Source: a bacterium (GTDB lineage Bacteria; Planctomycetota; Planctomycetia; Pirellulales; Pirellulaceae). From it: a stretch of 11,671 nt of DNA. The position numbers and the translations under genes were made by a program. Every line of letters starts with the position of its first letter. The first letter of the stretch is position 1. The notes beneath the pieces were generated by a model. That model had not been told where the DNA came from, did not search any database, and saw nothing but the letters and a program-made list of their open reading frames with translations. The stretch is from assembly GCA_030432015.1 (NCBI GenBank), contig JAUIHJ010000185.1, positions 1 to 11,671 of the forward strand, written 5' to 3'. Below are positions 5,353-11,671 of this stretch, piece by piece.

Positions 5353-7530
5353 ATGACACGATCCTTGAAACTGTTATCGTTGGCCTGCCTGCTGATCGCG
5401 ATGGCAGGCGGCACCGGGTGCGGTGGCGGGCTCACCCAGAAAGATATGATGCGGAACGCCATTCGACGCACGCCAGACGACGACGACGACGAAACAGGTC
5501 CCGCCAGGCAATTAACAAGGCCGAGCGAATCCGACAGGGGGCGCCTTCAGGTCGCTGCCGAAGGTTCCGGCGACGACGCGTCCTCGGCGCTCCCAGCGGA
5601 TGGCCTCGTCGGCAACGCGGCCCAGGGCGTCGCGACCACCAGGCTGCCCGGCGCACCGCGCCCCAACGCTACCGCGGTTGTTCCCGATGCCAAGCAAGAT
5701 CGGACGCAATCGGATGGTGCTGCCCCTCCCTTCCAGCCGCTCGAACCCGCCGCTGACCCCGGTGAACCGACCACGCCACGGACCAGCCGGCAACAGGCCA
5801 TCGCGAAGATGGTCCGCATCGGTGCGGCACTCGAAGCCTACCTGAGCGAGCAGCGGCACTACCCGCCGCGAGCGATCTACGGCACCCGCAAAGAGCCCCT
5901 GTTGAGCTGGCGTGTCGCACTGCTTCCGTACCTCGGACATGCCGACTTGCACGCGCGTTTCAAGCTCGACGAGCCATGGAACAGCAAACACAACCAACCC
6001 TTGATCACTCAGATTCCAGCCGTGTTCGCGACGCCGGGAATCGAACTTGGGAAAACAAATTTCCTGTTACCTGTCGGCCCCGGCACGGCCTTTTCCAGCC
6101 ATCGAGGCATGACGGTCAATCAAATCGAGGACGGCGTCGAAAACACCGTGCTCTTATTGGAAGTGGATCACGATCGCGCCGTGGCCTGGACAGCGCCGCA
6201 AGACCATGCGATGAATCTGCACGAGCCACGACTCGGACTGGGCGGCCTGCGCCAGGGTGGATTTCTCGTGATCTGGGGTGGGGGCACGGCGAACTGGATC
6301 CCCCACGCCACACCGACCAACCGCCTGCAGGCGGCGTTTACCCCCGATGCCGGCGACGGAATTCTGGCGTCGCAAATCGGCAACGATCCTCTGGCGGATC
6401 TGGAGCCGGTCAACGGCGAACCCACGGGTGCCGATGTCGCCGGCAACAAATCACTCGCCACTCAAAACCTGCGAGATTCGTCCTCCGGCTCGCGGCAAAT
6501 GGCTTCTGAGGTAAACGGCGGATCCGGCGTCCCTCGCCCACCAGCGGGGCGTCGCGGCGGCCAAGGGCTAGCACCAGCCTCACACGGCCTCACCGCAACG
6601 ACAGGCCGCCACCCATCCATGACGCCGCGCCACGCCGTTCCAAGTGGCGCAGCGCTGAGCGACGCGAAGGCCATTCTCAGTGACCTCTATCAGCAGCAGT
6701 ACCGACAAGCAACATCAACATCGCAGAAACAGGCACTCGCTCAAGAGATGCTCGATCGCCTACATGACATCGACGGCGACATCCCTGGACAGTATGCGTT
6801 GATCGACACGGTTCGACAGATCGCCATCCAGGCGGGGGCGGTCGATACGGCGCTCCGCGCTGTGGACGAACTCTCGAATCGATTTGAGGTCGACAGCCAC
6901 GACGAGAAACTCGCAGCCTTGGTCGGGCTGGCGCGTTCCGCAGGAGGCGAGCATTCCCAACTCGTCGTCGAGGCATGCCAGGAGGCGATTCGATCCGCCT
7001 GGGAAGCCGAAGCGTACGACGCTGCGGATCAATTGTGCGGTATCGCGCTGGCCGCCGCGAAGAAGACACGAGATGCATCCCACACTCACACGCTGCAACG
7101 CCTGCGGCAGGACGTACAAGCCGCCCAGCGAGCTCATGTGCTGGCGGAGCGATCGATCAAAACCCTGGAGAACGATCCAGACGATCGACACGCCGCGGCG
7201 TTGCTCGGCAGCTACCTCTGCCTGATCCGCGAGGACTGGGCCAACGGACTGCCGGTGCTTGCCGGCGGCGATGACCCGCTGCTGAGCCCTTTGGCCAGGC
7301 GGGAACTCGACCAGCCTTCACGGGTCGAAGATCAAGTCGCACTGGCCGACGGCTGGTGGCGGGCTGGGGAAAAGGTCTCCCAAGGGGGACGTCGCGCAAT
7401 GCTCGCCCGTGCCGTGCACTGGTATGAACTGGCCACGCCGCAACTACCTCCAGGACTGGCACGCGTGCGAATTGATCGTCGCCTGCAGCATTACAGCCAG
7501 GCGCGAACCCCACACGTCATCGACAACTAA
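5353..7530 (+). CDS. Probable lipoprotein: DUF1559 domain plus planctomycete helical C-terminal domain
   Basis: A 725-residue protein. Residues 1-23 form a signal sequence (basic start, hydrophobic LLSLACLLIAMA) ending in GTGC, so C23 is a candidate lipidated Cys; Gly at -3 makes the lipobox weak. Residues 24-140 are a low-complexity Pro/Ala/Asp linker with five consecutive Asp (42-46). Residues about 145-345 are a DUF1559 domain without any prepilin helix: LLSWRVALLPYL (183-194), LDEPWNSKHN (205-214), GPGTAF (242-247) and DGVENTVLLLEVD (260-272). After a second linker, residues 436-725 are helical and resemble a C-terminal module seen in other planctomycete exported proteins, with YLCLIREDWANGLPVL (621-636), the DDPLL block (640-644), the paired Trp W668-W669 and HWYELA (689-694). 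The function is unknown. An outer- or inner-membrane-tethered periplasmic location is inferred. It lies 276 bp after the PilM-like gene, so it may be in the same operon or have its own promoter. Confidence 0.82.
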   Translation: MTRSLKLLSLACLLIAMAGGTGCGGGLTQKDMMRNAIRRTPDDDDDETGPARQLTRPSESDRGRLQVAAEGSGDDASSALPADGLVGNAAQGVATTRLPGAPRPNATAVVPDAKQDRTQSDGAAPPFQPLEPAADPGEPTTPRTSRQQAIAKMVRIGAALEAYLSEQRHYPPRAIYGTRKEPLLSWRVALLPYLGHADLHARFKLDEPWNSKHNQPLITQIPAVFATPGIELGKTNFLLPVGPGTAFSSHRGMTVNQIEDGVENTVLLLEVDHDRAVAWTAPQDHAMNLHEPRLGLGGLRQGGFLVIWGGGTANWIPHATPTNRLQAAFTPDAGDGILASQIGNDPLADLEPVNGEPTGADVAGNKSLATQNLRDSSSGSRQMASEVNGGSGVPRPPAGRRGGQGLAPASHGLTATTGRHPSMTPRHAVPSGAALSDAKAILSDLYQQQYRQATSTSQKQALAQEMLDRLHDIDGDIPGQYALIDTVRQIAIQAGAVDTALRAVDELSNRFEVDSHDEKLAALVGLARSAGGEHSQLVVEACQEAIRSAWEAEAYDAADQLCGIALAAAKKTRDASHTHTLQRLRQDVQAAQRAHVLAERSIKTLENDPDDRHAAALLGSYLCLIREDWANGLPVLAGGDDPLLSPLARRELDQPSRVEDQVALADGWWRAGEKVSQGGRRAMLARAVHWYELATPQLPPGLARVRIDRRLQHYSQARTPHVIDN
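5476..5490 (+). repeat. (GAC)5 microsatellite inside the lipoprotein gene
   Basis: Five perfect GAC repeats followed by GAA encode Asp42-Asp46 and Glu47 just after the signal sequence. In-frame changes in copy number would only lengthen or shorten an acidic linker. Confidence 0.8.
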
Positions 7531-7633
7531 TGCAGTTCGGTATGCCGCCAACTCAGGTGATAAGATTCTGTGATGCGCTGGTGAGTCACCCTACAACATC
7601 GATGTGGCAAACTTGATTTCGCGAGACTCAGCG

Positions 7634-7671
7634 GCGGCAGGCGCGTGTCGACGCGAAGACACCCGCGCCGC
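7634..7671 (+). terminator. Imperfect long hairpin, probable terminator of the lipoprotein gene
   Basis: Three stem segments stack: GCGGC/GCCGC (7634-7638 with 7667-7671), GCG/CGC (7641-7643 with 7664-7666) and GTGTC/GACAC (7645-7649 with 7658-7662). They are separated by a 2-nt bulge and one C-C mismatch, around the loop GACGCGAA. It starts 104 nt after the stop at 7530. There is no T-run, so termination may be helped by Rho, and the structure could serve both convergent genes. Confidence 0.4.
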
Positions 7672-7678
7672 TTCCTGA

Positions 7679-7698
7679 CCGCCCAGCGAATCGGGCGG
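7679..7698. terminator. Second hairpin between convergent genes
   Basis: CCGCCC (7679-7684) pairs perfectly with GGGCGG (7693-7698) around an 8-nt loop. It lies 8 nt after the previous hairpin, without a T-run on either strand. A role as part of a bidirectional termination region is plausible but weakly supported. Confidence 0.3.
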
Positions 7699-7718
7699 GA
7701 AACACGGACTTGTCAGCG

Positions 7719-7735
7719 AAAAAGATCCTGTCCCC
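7719..7735. repeat. AAAAAGATCCTGTCCCC motif resembling a dispersed repeat
   Basis: On the minus strand this reads GGGGACAGGATCTTTTT. It resembles the GGGGACAGG...TTTT motifs scattered in many bacterial genomes, often close to Y1-type (REP-associated) transposase genes. No matching inverted partner and no transposase is present in this window, so it would be a lone half-site. The resemblance is from memory of the motif and not from a search. Confidence 0.35.
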
Positions 7736-7936
7736 ATGACGCGTCCGTGACGCGGTATGACACGCAGCATTGTGCTCGATCATTGAAATCGGCACGCGTT
7801 CGGAAGTGCGCTCAGCGTAGCGCCAAGCCGCGCCCGCAATCGCGTGGGTTCCGCCGAACTCACTTGCTTGCGACGCGTGCTTGGATTTCCGCGAATCGCG
7901 ATCAATCGAATGCCGTCCTGTTCGCGCCCTCGCGGG

Positions 7937-8428
7937 TTAGAACAGTGGGGGCCTGCCGAGTTGCCGGCGAACAACGGCCCACTGCCCCGCGTGCATCAGC
8001 CAATGGGCACCTTGCATACTAAAGGCCGATTCAACCGTTGGGGCGTAGGCCTGCATCGATTCCGGCGACGCACCTTCGAGGGCCGCGTTGTCGATTGCTT
8101 CCAGCGCGGCCAACGTACCTGCCCGCTGCTCTGCATAAACGCGCATCAGCTCTTCCTTCGAATCGAAGGCGGCGGGATCGTCCGAGGACGCCGTCTCCTT
8201 GGAATACCTTTCCACGAAGCCGGCTGGTAAGGCTGGCATCGCCCCCGGGACAACACCATTAATCATCTGGTGCTCCGAGGCAATCAGGTGACCAACCTGC
8301 CATTTAAGGTGATTACATTCTGCGTGTGGCCGACGCATCATCTCGTCGTCGGTCAGGTCATCAAGGTAGGAGGTCGAGACCATACTTCCCATGTTGATGT
8401 TTGTCTTAATTGCCGTCTTGGCGTCCAT
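7937..8428 (-). CDS. DinB-fold family protein
   Basis: A 163-residue cytoplasmic protein of the DinB/YfiT four-helix-bundle superfamily, whose members are usually 150-180 residues. It opens with a helix ending LKWQVGHLIASEH (41-53) and closes with the conserved GAHWLMHAGQWAVVRRQLG (140-158). H47, H142 and H146 are well placed to be the metal-binding His triad of the fold; H53 is a nearby alternative. Superfamily members include metal-dependent thiol transferases and stress- or damage-induced proteins, so the substrate cannot be named. The ATG start has AGGAG at 8435-8439 on the minus strand, 6 nt away. It lies 141 bp downstream of the sulfatase stop on the same strand, too far to assume one operon, and nothing links the two functionally. 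It ends convergently towards the lipoprotein gene. Confidence 0.85.
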   Translation of the reverse strand: MDAKTAIKTNINMGSMVSTSYLDDLTDDEMMRRPHAECNHLKWQVGHLIASEHQMINGVVPGAMPALPAGFVERYSKETASSDDPAAFDSKEELMRVYAEQRAGTLAALEAIDNAALEGASPESMQAYAPTVESAFSMQGAHWLMHAGQWAVVRRQLGRPPLF

Positions 8429-8569
8429 CGTTCACTCCTGTTGGTTAGGCCCTGTCGATCGGGCGTTTTGGTAAATCGAACAGCAATCCAGCCGAATTGT
8501 GAACGACTTTATTGTCGGCGAACAGAGGACTAATGCAATTCTCGAATTCTTTCCTCGAACTTCTGGTCA

Positions 8570-10513
8570 TCAGAGTCGCTTGACGTAGGCATAGTAGCTT
8601 CCGATCGACGAGCCATCCGCCAGCACAAACCGTCCGCTTAGCCGCGACACGCCAGCCTTAAGACGTAACCGAAACCGAACTTCATCGGCCTTGGGCGCGA
8701 CGTCCTGGGCCGCTCGCTGGTCTCCAAGCTGAATTGTGGCACGGACGATGTCGACGGGCTTTCCGGGTCGTGCCCGGTACGGCGCCACACCTGGAACATC
8801 GTCGCCCGGTGGCAACGGTGAACTCAGCTCCGCAGCGACTTCTTCCGGCCAGCGGCGGAGGCGAATCTCATAATCGCCGTCAGCCACAACATTCACATTC
8901 CAAAAACCGGTGTTGGCCTTGCCTCCCATCGCCGCACGTACCGAGGCCTGGTTCCAAGGGGTCGAGCCGGTCGTGATCCAGTCGTGGCAGGTCAGACGGG
9001 TGGGATTCTCGGCCGGATGCCCCAGGTAAATCGCGCAATCCTGGTCAAACGTTGGCTCCAGTTCACTCCACCACGCTTCGTAGAAATCCTGTAGCCGCTT
9101 GGTGACGTCGGGATGCGCGGCAGCAACATCGCGACTCTGTCCCGGGTCGGCGTCAATGTCGTAAAGTGCCTTGCCGTTGATCAACCGCCAACGGGTCGTC
9201 ATGACCGAGCTCTTGCGCCATTTGATGGGATCCTTGACGCGCTGGGAATCTGTGACCAGGATCCGGTCCGGCCACTTCGCGACAACTGCTTCGTCGCCTT
9301 CCAAAAGCGGGCGAATGCTGCGTCCGTCGAACGCAATGCCCTTGGGCGCCGGGAGGCCACAGAGATCGATCAATGTCGGGAGCACGTCGACATGGGCAGT
9401 GACTGGGCGCACGTCGCGACCGCGCTTTAGACCACCTGCCGGCCAGTGCACGAAAAACGGAACACGATGACCACCTTCGTACTCGCTCCCCTTCTTGCCT
9501 CGCATGCCGGCGTTGAAAACCTTGTCTCCACTGCTGGTGCCATTGTCTGTGGTGAAGATGAAGATCGTATTCTCAGCGAGCCCCTGGGTTTGCAGGAACT
9601 CACGCAAACGTCCTACGTTCTTATCAATATTCGCGATCATCCCAAGAAAATTGGCGACATTGGTGCCTAACTCGGCATACGGCTCGCTGGCCTCCGGTGG
9701 CGAGTGCATCGGGCCGTGGGGGGCATTGGTACAAATATAGGCAAAGAACGGTTTCTGAGCCGCGTGCTGCTGCTTGATGAACCGTGTCGCATAGTCGAAC
9801 CAAACGTCCGTGCAGAAGCCTGCGACTTTCTCAGGCTTCGAATTGTGAAAGTAGGCGCCGTCAAAATAAGCGTTGTCCCAATAGTCGGGCGTCTGACCGA
9901 CACCGCCACCACCATGACGCATCACCTCCTGGTACCCGCGATCCTCCGGACGATATGGATAGTTGTCGCCGAGGTGCCATTTGCCAAACATGCCGGTTGC
10001 ATAACCGCCATCGGCGAAGACTTGTCCCAGCGTGGTTTCGTTTTCGCGCAGCAGCGATCTCCCCATGATCGTGTGCCAGACTCCCGTCCGATCGGTCCAA
10101 TGACCTGACTGCAGGGCCGCGCGGGACGGCGAACACGTCGGGGCTACGTGGTAGTCGACCAGACGCACCGATTCGCGGTACAAGGCGTCAATGTGCGGCG
10201 TTTTGAGAATCGGATTTCCATGACAACTCAAGTCGCCATACCCTTGATCATCCGTGATGATCAGGATGACATTCGGTTGTGCGGCGGGCAGCGGTGCTGC
10301 GCGGAAAATCATGACGGCAGGCAGGATCAGGACCGCAACCGCGACGATCGGGCGAACCGCGATTGCCCGCAGCAGCAATGTCACCTGAAAGGGGCCTGAC
10401 CACGCGGTCCCTGGATCATCCCGATGGCACACTGAGCCTGCTGGCAAACGGCGCGTCGGGGAAGTCAAATTCTGTGGCAATCGGCCTGCATGTCCGGGCG
10501 ATTCGTTTGGCAC
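8570..10513 (-). CDS. Secreted type I sulfatase (arylsulfatase family)
   Basis: A formylglycine-dependent sulfatase that hydrolyses sulfate esters, most likely on sulfated polysaccharide or other sulfated glycans. With the GTG start at 10513 it has 647 residues. Metal-site D88-D89 lie in ITDDQGYGD. C127-S-P-S-R is the maturation motif whose Cys becomes formylglycine. GKWHLG carries K177 and H179, APHGP carries H265, TTDNG carries D322-N323, and MRGKKGS carries K340 before EGGHRVP. Every catalytic position I can check is intact. A hydrophobic stretch at about 54-71 followed by PLPAAQ marks a signal peptide, unusually preceded by some 43 hydrophilic residues. The last 140 or so residues lie beyond the catalytic core and look like a beta-sandwich domain. 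The start choice rests on AGGAG 7 nt upstream; GTG at 10384, just before the signal peptide, is the alternative, and a GTG at 10561 has no ribosome binding site. Confidence 0.92.
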   Translation of the reverse strand: MPNESPGHAGRLPQNLTSPTRRLPAGSVCHRDDPGTAWSGPFQVTLLLRAIAVRPIVAVAVLILPAVMIFRAAPLPAAQPNVILIITDDQGYGDLSCHGNPILKTPHIDALYRESVRLVDYHVAPTCSPSRAALQSGHWTDRTGVWHTIMGRSLLRENETTLGQVFADGGYATGMFGKWHLGDNYPYRPEDRGYQEVMRHGGGGVGQTPDYWDNAYFDGAYFHNSKPEKVAGFCTDVWFDYATRFIKQQHAAQKPFFAYICTNAPHGPMHSPPEASEPYAELGTNVANFLGMIANIDKNVGRLREFLQTQGLAENTIFIFTTDNGTSSGDKVFNAGMRGKKGSEYEGGHRVPFFVHWPAGGLKRGRDVRPVTAHVDVLPTLIDLCGLPAPKGIAFDGRSIRPLLEGDEAVVAKWPDRILVTDSQRVKDPIKWRKSSVMTTRWRLINGKALYDIDADPGQSRDVAAAHPDVTKRLQDFYEAWWSELEPTFDQDCAIYLGHPAENPTRLTCHDWITTGSTPWNQASVRAAMGGKANTGFWNVNVVADGDYEIRLRRWPEEVAAELSSPLPPGDDVPGVAPYRARPGKPVDIVRATIQLGDQRAAQDVAPKADEVRFRLRLKAGVSRLSGRFVLADGSSIGSYYAYVKRL

Positions 10514-10520
10514 GAAGAAA

Positions 10521-10525
10521 CTCCT
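10521..10525 (-). promoter_or_regulatory. Ribosome binding site deciding the sulfatase start
   Basis: The minus strand reads AGGAG here, 7 nt before GTG at 10513. The other in-frame candidates, GTG at 10561 and GTG at 10384, lack a spaced purine-rich site. A short inverted repeat GGTAT/ATACC with a 6-nt loop lies 15-30 nt further upstream in the leader. Confidence 0.5.
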
Positions 10526-10680
10526 CGTCGAGTGATCACGGTATGGAAGAATACCAGACACGACCGATCGGGGATCGGATGCTGGCCCAATCTGCGGTCA
10601 CCGGCGAATGCTGGCGACGAGCACGAAGCACCATCTTGGTCAAAACGGCATCACTTCGCAATCCAAGACCAGCGTCCAGG

Positions 10681-10704
10681 CCGAATCACGTTTTTCAGAT
10701 TCGG
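10681..10704 (-). terminator. Hairpin downstream of the polysaccharide export gene
   Basis: CCGAATC (10681-10687) and GATTCGG (10698-10704) form a perfect 7-bp stem with a 10-nt loop. It lies about 80 nt beyond the export gene's stop codon on the minus strand and about 170 nt before the sulfatase start. It has no T-run on the 3' side, so it is only a possible terminator. The rest of the 270-bp gap (10514-10783) shows no gene and no convincing promoter. Confidence 0.3.
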
Positions 10705-10783
10705 GCTCAGCGGCTCCGTAAAGGCCAGCAGCGCACGCTCGCCGCCGCGAGTCGATCCGCTCCGTCGTCCTGGCGGCGCGACG

Positions 10784-11671
10784 CTAAATCGAACTCAGCT
10801 TGGCGAGATTCACCGTGACGCCGGCGGGGACAACGCCGTAAACGCCTCGGGTAAACACCAAGTTGATGAAGTCGTCCATGAGCAAGACCGGCGATTTCGG
10901 GACAAGGATGATATCCGAGTCACGGACCCAGATTTCGTCCGCCGGCGCCGGCCGCTTGCCGATCAGCGCACCGCGCAGGTCAAGCTTTGTGGCCATCAGT
11001 TGCCAATCGGCCGTACGACGAAAGACGACAATCTCGCGCAGGTTGCCGCCGTTGTTCCACCCCCCTGCCAGACTCAATGCCTGCATAACCGTCGTTGCCT
11101 GTTGCAGCGGATACTGGCCGGGAGACGGCACTTCGCCGAGCACATACACGAAACTCGGGGCTCTCTCCAACAGCACCACCGTGACTTCGACACCGTTACC
11201 GATGTGTTCGAGATAGCGCTGCTCAATCTCCTGCTGTAATTCGTCAAGCGTCAGGCCATGGGCGAAAACCGATCGAATCGCCGGCAACTGGATGGTCCCT
11301 TCCGGGGTCACGTTGGCCCGGCGCACCAAGCCACCGACACCATAGCGGCCATCCACCGATGCCCGTAGGCTCTCGAGTTTGGTGTTCGTTTTCAGCGGTG
11401 TCACGGTGATCGCAGGATCGGTGTAGTACCGCAAGTATCGCTCGTCCAATTCTTGCCGAATCTCGTCAACGGTTCGCCCGGCGACCGAGACTTGCCTGAC
11501 CAGCGGCAGCGTAATCGTTCCGTCGGACTGGATCTTCAATCCCCGGCCCTGAATCAGATCACCCTTGTTGAGTTCGGGAGCCGTCAGCGACTCGATCATG
11601 ATCTCGTCGCCTGCCGAAAACCGGTACGGTGTCGTGGTGGCTTGGTGCGTGAAGCGGTACACGAATTCCAG
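10784..11671 (-). CDS. Polysaccharide biosynthesis/export protein (Wza-type), 5' end missing
   Basis: Partial gene: the frame is open to the right edge, and the visible 295 residues lack a signal peptide or lipobox. Counting from the Val codon at 11662, residues 13-90 match the polysaccharide export domain: YRFSAGDEIMIE, then GTITLPLVRQVSVAGRT and a helix leading to DPAITVTPL. A second copy of the same core follows (118-165): VTPEGTIQLPAIRSVFAHG, LDELQQEIEQRYLEHI and VEVTVVLLE. An SLBB domain starts at FVYVLGEVPSPGQYPL (171-186) with TTVMQALSLAGGW (190-202). It ends with DSDIILVPKSPV (248-259) and a partly hydrophobic tail that could be the outer-membrane helix known from Wza. Proteins of this family form the outer-membrane channel for capsule or exopolysaccharide export. 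It lies 270 bp upstream of the sulfatase on the same strand. Confidence 0.9.
   Translation of the reverse strand: MEFVYRFTHQATTTPYRFSAGDEIMIESLTAPELNKGDLIQGRGLKIQSDGTITLPLVRQVSVAGRTVDEIRQELDERYLRYYTDPAITVTPLKTNTKLESLRASVDGRYGVGGLVRRANVTPEGTIQLPAIRSVFAHGLTLDELQQEIEQRYLEHIGNGVEVTVVLLERAPSFVYVLGEVPSPGQYPLQQATTVMQALSLAGGWNNGGNLREIVVFRRTADWQLMATKLDLRGALIGKRPAPADEIWVRDSDIILVPKSPVLLMDDFINLVFTRGVYGVVPAGVTVNLAKLSSI

Larger units (their letters stand above)
7531..7936. other. 406-bp spacer between convergent genes
   Basis: No gene is supported here. The plus-strand frame open at 7645-8022 lacks a ribosome binding site, is rich in Arg, Ser and Thr without any recognisable domain, and overlaps the 3' end of the opposing DinB gene. 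The spacer holds a perfect 11-nt odd palindrome GGTGAGTCACC at 7580-7590, hairpins at 7634-7671 and 7679-7698, and a repeat-like motif at 7719-7735. It probably carries the terminators of both flanking genes. Confidence 0.6.

Noticed and set aside
7645..8022. 125-residue plus-strand reading frame
   Set aside because: No ribosome binding site and no domain, and it overlaps the DinB gene's 3' end antisense. It is better explained as spacer with hairpins.
10514..10561. Sulfatase start at GTG 10561
   Set aside because: There is no purine-rich site upstream, while GTG 10513 has AGGAG at 7 nt.
10514..10783. Promoter with TATTCT as -10 before the sulfatase
   Set aside because: No -35-like hexamer at acceptable spacing, so the match is not better than chance.
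10490..11239. 249-residue plus-strand reading frame
   Set aside because: It is antisense to the well-supported export protein and the sulfatase leader, with no recognisable motif.

Overview
The window looks like chromosomal DNA of a planctomycete, probably from the Pirellulales/Rhodopirellula side of Planctomycetota. This rests on family content. It has a prepilin-type DUF1559 protein, a DUF1573 protein, a second DUF1559 protein with a C-terminal helical region of a planctomycete type, and a secreted type I sulfatase with a long C-terminal beta-rich tail. Base composition is GC-rich and gaps between genes are long. No RNA gene, CRISPR array, insertion sequence or phage gene is visible.

Layout: positions 1-252 hold at most the 3' end of an upstream gene plus a leader. 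Positions 253-7530 carry four plus-strand genes. They are a DUF1559 pseudopilin-like protein, a membrane-anchored DUF1573 protein, a 732-residue protein with a double zinc ribbon, a helical middle and a PilM-type actin-like ATPase domain, and a 725-residue probable lipoprotein with a DUF1559 domain and a helical C-terminus. Gaps are 116, 31 and 276 bp, so co-transcription of the first three is likely and of the fourth possible. Positions 7531-7936 separate convergent genes and hold hairpins and a dispersed-repeat-like motif. On the minus strand lie a DinB-fold protein (7937-8428), a secreted sulfatase (8570-10513) and a Wza-type polysaccharide export protein that runs off the right edge (10784-11671).

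The plus-strand genes suggest a cell-envelope assembly related to type IV pili or type II secretion: a substrate with a prepilin signal, a cytoplasmic PilM-like platform protein and two exported companions. No PilN/PilO, secretin, assembly ATPase or prepilin peptidase is in the window, so the machine itself is not shown. The minus-strand genes fit export and remodelling of sulfated polysaccharide.

The most interesting observation is in the PilM-like protein. Its actin-like domain stops just after the adenosine-loop GGG motif, and the tail that a PilM should carry there (LG-x-P ... F ... VALGLALQAL) lies instead directly upstream of the domain's first strand, at residues about 346-400. That is the pattern of a circularly permuted PilM domain fused behind zinc ribbons. 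It is inferred by eye and needs a structure prediction or profile alignment.
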